Assembly (NCBI GenBank): GCA_014529385.2
Contig: CM043942.1
Coordinates: 52,026,274-52,090,273 of the forward strand
Length of the DNA stretch: 64,000 nucleotides
Direction: 5' to 3'
Origin: Adiantum capillus-veneris
Lineage: Eukaryota > Streptophyta > Polypodiopsida > Polypodiales > Pteridaceae
Shown one piece after another: positions 56,831-64,000 of the stretch. Below the pieces are notes generated by a model. It saw only the letters and a list, made by a program, of their open reading frames with translations. It searched no databases and had not been told where the DNA came from. Each line of letters begins with the position of its first letter. Within the stretch, counting starts at the first letter, position 1. Made by a program: the position numbers and the translations under genes.

Positions 56831-58620
56831 GTAGTTGCCAACCAGGTGTTGTTGGCGACTATGTGGTACATCACTTCTTGCTGGATCTTCTCGAGTTCTT
56901 GTATCAGCCAGGTAGAGAGGCTGATCAGGAACTTCCTTTGGTCAGGTCGCGACACTCAGATTGCCCGAGCCAAGGTTGCTTGGTCGGTCATCACACTTCC
57001 TTGTTCTCAGGGAGGGCTTGGGATCATTGATCCAGCACAGCAGAGCAGAGCCCTTCTTGGGAAGTTCGTCGTCAGAGGACTTCTTCCAAGCGAGGAGCCC
57101 TGGAAGGAGTTCTTGCTGCAGAGGCTTCGTGCCAGGGTGCCTCAGTCAGGAGGCCCTTGGCAACCTTCGACCAGATGGATCTTTACAGAGCTGCGCCGAG
57201 TTGGTTTGAGCAGGAGACTAGAGGATAGATTTGCTGTGAGTTTGCTTTGATCTTGGGAGCTCTTACGGCGTGGCCTAGAGAAGAGACCGCCGACGTGCAC
57301 GGAGGAGCGCCTACGGCAGCCCCTTGTCTGGAACCCCATGGTTAGCACTCAGAGAGGCCACTTGGTTGGGAGTCGGCCTCATGTTTCTTGGGGTCCCATG
57401 GCAGCTGGTCCAGCGCGCTCTCTAGGTGACTGGCTAGAGTTCACAGGTTTGTCGGAGGAGGTGCAGGTTGTCCAGCTACAGGGCATGAGAGGGGTGCAGA
57501 GCATGTGTCAGGACATCTTAGAGTCCGTTCCAGCTGAGTGGCTCACTCCTCTCGAGCCAGTAGCAACCCGGTGGATGGGAGCCTTCACACGACTGGAGGT
57601 TCTCATTTCAGTCAGGGCTTGCTCAGAGACTGTCCCAGCCCTGTTCTTCGAGCTTCAGGGTGGGGGACGCTTACAGCGAGTTGCAGTAGAGGCCTCGCAA
57701 GTAGCAGAGTGATGTTTCCTGAGGATCCGAGTTGTGGGCATCTGTGGGAGGACTTGCGTCTTAGACCCTGACCCAGCAGCTCTTGAGATAGGAAACTGGA
57801 GGCTATGGGCTTGGGAGTGCTATCCACTGGCACGAGTACAGTGGGATCTTGGTGAGTGGCTATGGAGGGACCCCTTCTCTTTTGCAGACCGCCCAGGAGT
57901 CCCCTTCTTTCAGTACAATGTTCGGCTTGGACGTCATATACTTGCAGCACAGAGAGAGGCCCGCCCCGCTGCAGCACGTCATTGGCAGGAGTAGGGCCTC
58001 ACAGTCGAGTTCTTGGCAGCTTTTTGGCAGAGGCTGTGGGACTCCAGACAGCCGAGGCGAGTCACCTTGTTTCAGTGACTGGTCGCACATAGAGCCGCAG
58101 CAGTAGGGAGCTGTCTTGTGCATAGTGGTCTCTCGGCCACATGTGTAGCTTGTGACAATTTGGTGGAGAGCACCGTCACTCTCTTTGGGACTGTCCCTCA
58201 ACCCAGCAGGTGTGGCTACGAGTTCTTTGGCTGATGTCTGCTCTCTCCACGGCTCGACAGTACACTTGGGGGGCAGCGGCTTGGTCCACCCTCACGGGCC
58301 CGGCACTTCAGTTTGAGCTATCTTCCACCAATAGGATGATAGTGATACAGGGGGGGGCGACCTACACTTCAGCCTACTACAGAGCTTACTCCACTGGAGT
58401 GGTGCAGTGATAGAGAGGAGTGTTGGGAGCTCATCAGTGGCCTGACACTTTGGTTCATTTGGCGGGCCCGTTGTTTCCGCATCTTTGAGGCTCGCCCTGT
58501 GCCACCAGCAGAGACTGTTCGTGACTTTTGGCTAGAGTTGATCCATACTCTCAGAGGACAGCTTGAGGGACTACAGGGCAGCTCCGACCGCATGCGGGAG
58601 AGCCGCGAGGCTTTCCTTTG
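56831..58620 (+). pseudogene. LINE ORF2: C-terminal region and 3' UTR start
   Basis: LSLAGRVVVANQVLLATMWY, VERLIRNFLWSGRDTQIARA, CSQGGLGIIDPAQQSRALLG are the post-RT helical region of plant LINEs. Downstream frames are broken. Near 58130-58230 VESTVTLFGTVP-like and STQQVWLRVLW-like blocks recall the zf-RVT/terminal domain. Stops and shifts prevent a precise end; 58621-58859 is 3' UTR with the A-rich tail. Confidence 0.6.
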
Positions 58621-58874
58621 ACTCTAGCACCCTGGGCCTTTCTACACCATAGTCCAGGGGGTGCTCAAATGGCACTACTGTCCACCTGTGTGGCTTTTCC
58701 CTCCTCCCATCTCTTGATTTAGCCCCATTGTATATATGCTGTTTTTTCATTGGGAGAGTCTCCTCATCATGCTTGTTGTAGCCCTCTCTTGCAGAGGTGG
58801 TTCTAGCCCTATGGGCAGTTTTCATTAACTAATAGAAGGATCTTTTTCTCAGAAAAAAAAACCATTTTAAGGCC

Positions 58875-59320
58875 TTGAAGTCTGTGGTGATGTATATTTG
58901 AATGGTACCAAAGAGAACTTATGTATTTTCTTTGGAGGCAATGATGGAGACATAGCTGGTTATATCGATACAGATTATGCAAGGAATGTGGACAACAAAA
59001 GGTCTATGTCAGAGGGTTCATTGGTGCAGTTCATAGCAAGCTTCTTTGCAAGATTATACATTTTAATCTATCAGAGAAGCAAAGTATGGTGTTATGCCAT
59101 ATGCTAGCAAGGAAGCTATGTAGGTACTTATTAATATGCAATCTACCTTAGTGTTTAATGTGGAGACAAATCACATTGATGTGACACATCACTTTCACTC
59201 ATGAGGTGCCTGAGGACAAAGTGCATCAAGCTTGTCAATGCTCTGATATAGTTTGAATGAATGTGCATTCAAACTTCATCCATAAAGATCTCAAGACAAT
59301 TAAAAATTTGATGGTAAAAG
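58875..59320 (+). pseudogene. Decayed copia element F, RNase H (right of LINE)
   Basis: Directly after the second TSD: LKSVVMYI, then NLCIFFGGNDGDIAGYIDTD, YARNVDNKRSMSEGSLVQF (the copia Y-x-DADYAG-RRSTSG block), and a HIDVTHHF-like end with NFIHKDLKTI near 59290. Continues the frame left at 51998. 59321-59603 holds nothing recognisable. Confidence 0.65.
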
Positions 59321-59603
59321 GGTAATCTATCTAGATAACGATTTGTGATTGGTAATTGGAAGTGGGTAATAGTCATGAACGATGGTAAGCCTCTGTTCAG
59401 ACCACGCTGATGCATCGAGCGCACTTGTAACCTTTTATAAAGCAGGCTATTCACACTTTGCGTAGAACAACAGAAGGCATGAACTAATAGTTCCCTATCT
59501 TTTGGCAGAGCTCGTATGACTGTGATCAGCAAGATGGAGAGATCGATGCTTCGCTGCATTCAATGTTGCAAAAGTGTCCACTCTGTTCTTTGTTCTGGGG
59601 GGT

Positions 59604-59858
59604 TGATGCGATTAAATTTATAGCATCTCAAGTGAATAGCCCAATATGATCCCAATTTTTATTTTGGCTTTACGTATTTATTTTACTTATTTGTCAAATC
59701 TTGGGTAGGGCAAATTGCTAAGATGAGTATATAAGCACCATCTTACCCCCATTGTAAATCATCAACAAGGTTGGTTGGTTTCAGCAATATCTCTCTCTCT
59801 TTCTCTCTCTTGTGTATTCTCCCTGTTGCTCTACGCTTCTTCATCGTCGACTTTGACA
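59604..59858 (+). repeat. Copia-type LTR (255 bp) with PBS
   Basis: TGATGCGATTAAATTTATAG to GTCGACTTTGACA, followed at once by TGGTATCAAAGC (59859-59870), a one-base variant of the initiator-Met PBS. TATA box TATATAAG near 59728 and a CT-rich leader. No second LTR in the window. Confidence 0.65.
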
Positions 59859-59870
59859 TGGTATCAAAGC

Positions 59871-60803
59871 TTCATGGTCGTTGATCGTGGAGAGGACTAG
59901 CATGTTGAAGAGAAGAGCTTTGAGCTCGTGGAGTTGTAGGGTGTAGACGGGTAGCATCTTGAAACCCTAGCATTTTCAAGGACTTTGGTGTGATGTGAAA
60001 GACAAACCCCCGGTGTTGCGTTTTGATGCGCAATCGATAGCGGTGCCTGACAACGGCAGTGGTCACGGCAACGTCCTGACGAGCATTCTGAGATTCCGAT
60101 AATGAGAGGGATTTTATTTGACAAAGCGTTTCAAAACACTCAACAGAGGAGGAAGGCTTGTTGAGGCAGCATTCTAAAACGAAGCCTCTAAGAGGCTCTC
60201 GGGCTACATCCATCTCCGGTTCCTGCAAAATCATCTTAAAAGGCTACGACAAGGGTACCCACGACAAAATTTTTGGTGAGATTTTTCCTCCCCCTCATCT
60301 TGAAATGCTAGACATTTGGTGGGCCCTGGGGATAGTTTGCAAGAGTCAAACTTGTGCCAAACAGGTACCTGCATGGTCTCGGCTCCTCCAACAAATACAG
60401 TGAGAGAAATGGAAAAGGCAAAGATAATAAGTTTTTGTGCAAAGCTTCCACCTCGAATGACCAACCCAAACTATCCGCTATGGAAAGTGGATCGACCAGT
60501 TGCCAATTAGTGGCCTATGCAATGGTAAAATTCTCAAGGAAATTGTCGAATTGTTTGGCTCGGGATTGTGAAGCCAAAAGCAAATGCATGAGTTCGCCAG
60601 AAGACAGAGGCAAAGGCAAACTTTACAGAATCAGTGCTCAGTTAGCTGCCTCGGTGCCCACAAGGTCTAATACCCATTGTTATAAATGCGAGAAGACGCA
60701 TTGTTTGGCTCAGGAATGCAATGCCAAAGGCAAAAGCAGGGACTCACAAAAGGACAAAGTCAAAGGCAAGTTTCATATACAGATAACGATGATTAAGATT
60801 TGA
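59871..60803 (+). pseudogene. Decayed copia gag after the LTR
   Basis: Low-quality frames ending with two Cys clusters, SNCLARDCEAKSK and HCYKCEKTHCLAQEC, remnants of tandem zinc knuckles in a Lys/Gly/Ser-rich setting (RGKGKLYRISAQ). The rest of the element is missing. Confidence 0.45.
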
Positions 60804-61090
60804 TAGGGGAGATCAGCATGGCATGCATAGTGGTGGCCACAACGCCAGATTTCTAGTCAAATGGTGGTTTCCGCAACATGCTTCAACCGGAGAGAGGCTT
60901 TTGAGCAACAAAGAGGGATAAAAAGGAGCTCCCTACAAATGATTTTGACCCATGTGTTGGAGTCCAAGTTATCGTTGTTTGAATATGTGGGTCGGAGTTC
61001 AATGCACATGCATCTCGCAAGGAACCAATCAGATGTATCTAAAAACACTATGGATAAGTGCACCAATCCATTAATGTTGGCCGGATTATA
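60804..61090. other. No recognisable feature
   Basis: ORFs on both strands of this stretch have no domain pattern. It may be copia or chromodomain-gypsy flank. Confidence 0.4.
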
Positions 61091-61399
61091 GACAAGCTGT
61101 GTTTCAAAGTTTATTGTCTTGTTCAACGTGATGTGTCCACAATTTACAAATGGGGATTCTTTGCTACAAACGGGGGCGTGGCTGCCCTGCAAAATACTCA
61201 AAAGAACACACTGCAATCCATGTAAAAGCACAAATCAACATACCTCGAATCACACAACGCATAATCCAAGTTGTACACGAGCAGAGATAGAAAGAGAGCG
61301 TGATAGAACGAGAGAGCACGTGCAGGCGCACCACCTAGAGCAGAGTGCTACGCCGGCACGGCAAGAGAGAAGAGAAGAATAACACAGACACTGGGTACA
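61091..61399 (-). repeat. Possible 3' LTR of chromodomain gypsy G (left end not resolved)
   Basis: On the minus strand a PPT-like ACGGGGGGAGAT (61411-61400) is followed by TGTACCCAGTGTCTGTG, a plausible LTR start at 61399. CT-rich leader-like sequence follows. The other end and a TSD were not found. Confidence 0.35.
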
Positions 61400-61883
61400 A
61401 TCTCCCCCCGTGCAAGAGTGACCATGTCCCTCTTGCACGTATTTAATTTATAGAGAAGTTCATGCTCAAAATTGAGTTACATCCAATTCACACTTGGGCA
61501 TAAAATAGTCATGGCTCATAAAGAGCTCAATGTAACAATTAATAGCTGTCTACATCTCAACTTATAACTAAACCATAAATACTAAGGCTTGCCACAGAAA
61601 ATCCACTGGTGGCAGTTTTATTCCGAATAACTGCTATCGCTTTATTGTCCAGCACGTGCCAATCACTGATCTGCTCACACAACACCCAACAAGTGATCAT
61701 ATTCCACAATTCAAATCAACATTGCAATGCTTCATCAGAATATCAAATATTTCACAAATATATCATCAAAATATCAATTCCATTACATACCCCAGGGTTG
61801 AAAGACAATTGTCCTCAATTGTTACCGAAACCAAACTAGCGACAGTGGTGGCCAGCCACTGGTAGAGTGGTCTAGTAATTTGG

Positions 61884-62112
61884 TGTTGCCTAGATCGGCG
61901 AATCTACACCAATGGTCGTGCTGCCTAAATCGGCGGATCTGTAGTAATGCTGCCTAAATCGGCGGATCTACATTTTGATTTTGTGTTGCCTAGATCGGCG
62001 AATCTACACTAGTGCTGCCTAAATCGGCGGATCTGCACTTTTAAAATTCGTGTTGCCTAAATCGGCGAATCTACACTAGAAGAAAAGCACTACCTAATCG
62101 GCGAATCTGTGT
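61884..62112. repeat. Minisatellite, seven copies of TGCCTAAATCGGCGGATCT
   Basis: Copies begin near 61887, 61921, 61950, 61986, 62015, 62053 and 62089 with unit core TGCCTA(A/G)ATCGGCG(A/G)ATCT and spacers of variable length. It lies just behind the pol stop of the minus-strand gypsy and overlaps its last codons. Confidence 0.9.
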
Positions 62113-62815
62113 CTCTAGGTGTGTGGTATGCAAGTATCGAGTGATGGTAGTGTGGACTTAGCGATTGCTCAGAGATCCATTGACACTCTTCCAAGGAATA
62201 GTTTTTGTATTTTACCAAATATCTTCTGTACTGGTTTCCTCTGCGGGTAGTGGTCATGTCATGATCTAAAATTATGTCGGCAGTTAGAATTTCTTCATCG
62301 TCCTCAATGAAGGGGGGGTCAGTTGTGGTAGGGGTGTCGGGAATAGGTCCCTTGTGTGGTCTCAACAAACTGACATGGAAGGAGTTGTGTATTTTCCAAT
62401 GTGAGGGAATGCCCAAGCGGAACGCATTGTCATTTATTTCATGAAGAATTTTGAATGGGCCATAAAATCTAGGGGCCAATTTCACTTTAGGATGTTTTTC
62501 TACACTTTTTAAGCGTCGTTTTTCTATCCTAAGCCAAACGAGGTCGTTTTCTTTAAAAGGTGCAGGTCTTCGTTTCTTATTGGCTTGTGCGATGTATCGT
62601 TCTTGTGCTCGTTTAATGCAAGTTGTGGCTTCTTGTAAAATGTGTGTGTGATCTCTTGCTAAAGCGTCAGCCCCCAGGAACATCAGAGCTAACAGTGAAG
62701 ACAGGGACAGGGAGTTTTTCCCATAGACAATTTCAAAAGGTGCACGGTTTGTGGATGAGTGGGGTGTGTTATTGTAAGCAAATTGAAGCATAGGGAGGTG
62801 TTGGTCCCAGTTTGC
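62090..62815 (-). pseudogene. Element G: integrase C-terminus with chromodomain
   Basis: LQFAYNNTPHSSTNRAPFEI, then KENDLVWLRIEKRRLKSVE, KLAPRFYGPFKILHEINDNA (GPF module), HNSFHVSLLRPHKGP, and at the end EEILTADIILDHDMTTTRRG, YRRYLVKYKNYSLEECQWIS, a chromodomain (aromatics at Y/Y/W). This places G among chromoviruses, which use the domain to steer integration. Joined to the core by a frameshift near 62810. Confidence 0.85.
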
Positions 62816-63150
62816 AGTATTTCAGTGCTATAAGATCGAAGAAGATCCATAATAGTACTGTTTGTGGCTTCTGTTTGACCATTACTTTCAGGGTGAAATG
62901 CAGATGTGAAATCCATTTTAGAGCCTAAGTTTTTGGCTAGGGCGACCCAAAAATGATTGCAAAAGCGTCCATCACGGTCGGAGAGAATGACCTTGGGGAA
63001 GCCATGGTATGGAAAGAATATGGTTTTGAGAAAAAGATTTGCAGCCTGTGGTGCAGACAATGTCTTTTTGCAGGGTACAAAGTATGCTTGTTTGCTAAAA
63101 CGGTCAACTATGGTCCATATCATATCATTGTGTGAGGATGCCAGTGGGCC
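62816..63150 (-). pseudogene. Element G: integrase core, N-terminus deleted
   Basis: GPLASSHNDMIWTIVDRFSK, AANLFLKTIFFPYHGFPKVI, LSDRDGRFCNHFW (second Asp), HPESNGQTEATNSTI (Glu). The zinc-binding domain and the first catalytic Asp are absent because the sequence is fused directly to RNase H near 63150. Confidence 0.8.
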
Positions 63151-63483
63151 AACAACTACAAAGAAGGGTTGTGTGAAGTCGGGTAACTGCAGGATGGGGG
63201 CATGTGTAAGGAGATATTTGAGTGTGTCAAATGATTTTTGTTGTGTGGGACCCCAATTGAATGGTACTTTTTGATAGTAAAGTGGTCATCGGTGACGCAA
63301 TGTGTGAGAAGTTTTTGACAAATTTTTGATAAAAGCCTGCTAAACCTAAAAAGGATTTTATGTCATGCACGGATTTGGGGGTAGGCCATGTTTTAATAGT
63401 GTCAATCTTTTGAGGGTCAACAGATATTCCTTTTTCTGAGACTATGTGGCCTAAATAGTCAATGTGTGTTTGAAAGAATATAC
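63151..63483 (-). pseudogene. Element G: RT thumb and start of RNase H
   Basis: Read from 63483: IFFQTHIDYLGHIVSEKGIS, DPQKIDTIKTWPTPKSVHDI, KSFLGLAGFYQKFVKNFSHI, a frame change, APILQLPDFTQPFFVV. Truncated at 63483 where similarity ends abruptly. Confidence 0.75.
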
Positions 63484-64000
63484 ACCATCGTGGTAGTCTC
63501 TCCGAGAGCTACGCGCCCACACCACGCATTCACATTTTCGAGCTATTCGCGATCGATCCTTCCTCGAGCTTGTTTTGTTTGTAAGTAGCACAAACAGTGT
63601 CTGTTTTCAACAATCAAGTGCTTTATGGAATGAGAAAGAGATTAGCTACACATAGATACTCATGAACTTAAGTTTCGCCCACTTTTGGATTATGACCTGT
63701 TAGTCTATCGCGGCTGTATTCGAGATAACTAGGGTTCAAATCTGGTGAGATTAGACTTATAGGTAAGTATATCCTAGTGAGAGGATGGTGCCTACAAGGT
63801 TTGATGTGATTCCGAGTTCATTGGAAGTGTAAACGGTGTTGTGAGAGTTAGGGATAGAGTGGGTTGCATTCTACCAAGGTTAGTGATTGATGCATCATAA
63901 AAGTGTGTATGAGTAGATTGGTCTCAGTCTGACAAGCTAACGAGATTGCCTACGTGCACCTACGGGTTAGTCGTGTCATCGGATGATAAGTATGTTGTCT
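63484..64000. other. No recognisable feature
   Basis: No credible ORF, repeat or LTR boundary to the window edge. It begins where element G is truncated. Confidence 0.5.

Larger units (their letters stand above)
52014..58859 (+). mobile_element. LINE (non-LTR retrotransposon), about 6.8 kb, GC-rich
   Basis: 15-bp TSD AACCATTTTAAGGCC at 51999-52013 and 58860-58874, with a short A tail just before the second copy. Order: C-rich 5' UTR, ORF1 with zinc knuckle, a further ORF, ORF2 (APE endonuclease, RT, C-terminal zinc-finger region), 3' UTR. GC content is visibly higher than the flanks. Several stops and shifts in ORF1/ORF2. Looks full length at the 5' end. Confidence 0.95.

Noticed and set aside
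60857-61231. Minus-strand 124-aa ORF
   Set aside because: No domain pattern and cysteine/leucine-rich like many chance ORFs; the opposite strand is equally open.
61884-62112. CRISPR-like array
   Set aside because: Only seven degenerate units with spacers of about 10-20 bases in a plant retroelement; no cas genes. It is a minisatellite.

Overview
The window reads as a transposon graveyard from a large plant nuclear genome. Every recognisable coding stretch belongs to a mobile element: Ty3/gypsy, Ty1/copia, a LINE, a MITE-like insertion and a likely solo LTR. I found no convincing cellular gene, tRNA, rRNA or CRISPR array. A land plant is suggested by plant-type PBSs (TGGTATCAGAGC in the copia, TGGCGCCGCTGCCG in a gypsy), a dual-RNase-H Tat-like gypsy, a chromodomain gypsy, a plant-type LINE ORF1 and long CT/CA microsatellites inside LTRs. 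The species cannot be named from the sequence.

Positions 1-41173 form a nest that can be dated by target-site duplications and by reading frames that resume after each insert. The oldest layer is a minus-strand gene for a hydrophilic coiled-coil protein. Its pieces lie at 41174-41212, 26742-27436, about 20150-21065 and 16700-17545. It is split by a 13.7-kb minus-strand gypsy (27442-41168, TSD TCCTT), by a young copia (21071-26736, TSD CCAAG), probably by an LTR-like block (about 17.5-20.1 kb), and by gypsy A (window start to 16694). Gypsy A is itself split by a Tat-like gypsy B (4558-14035, TSD ACGT). B carries a 289-bp MITE-like insert in its 5' LTR (4900-5188) and a 2-kb likely solo LTR inside its RT (8028-10033, TSD GCACG).

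Positions 41.2-51.4 kb hold a decayed plus-strand gypsy, a decayed copia, an unassigned stretch, and a second copy of the minus-strand coiled-coil gene (50339-51394) that lacks the insertions and so confirms the junctions in the first copy. From 51.4 to 61 kb, copia remnants are split by a GC-rich 6.8-kb LINE (52014-58859, 15-bp TSD). A lone copia LTR with PBS and gag remnant follows. The right end holds an internally deleted minus-strand chromodomain gypsy (about 61.1-63.5 kb) with a seven-copy minisatellite behind its pol gene.

The observations most worth a second look are: a second retropepsin-like domain and further ORFs downstream of integrase in the 13.7-kb gypsy; an extra ORF coupled to ORF2 by an ATGA overlap in the LINE; the two-copy coiled-coil gene family; gypsy A, whose protease and RT signatures recall a group I associate with basidiomycete fungi; tandem integrase zinc-binding modules in the plus-strand gypsy; and a hairpin present in only one LTR of the young copia.
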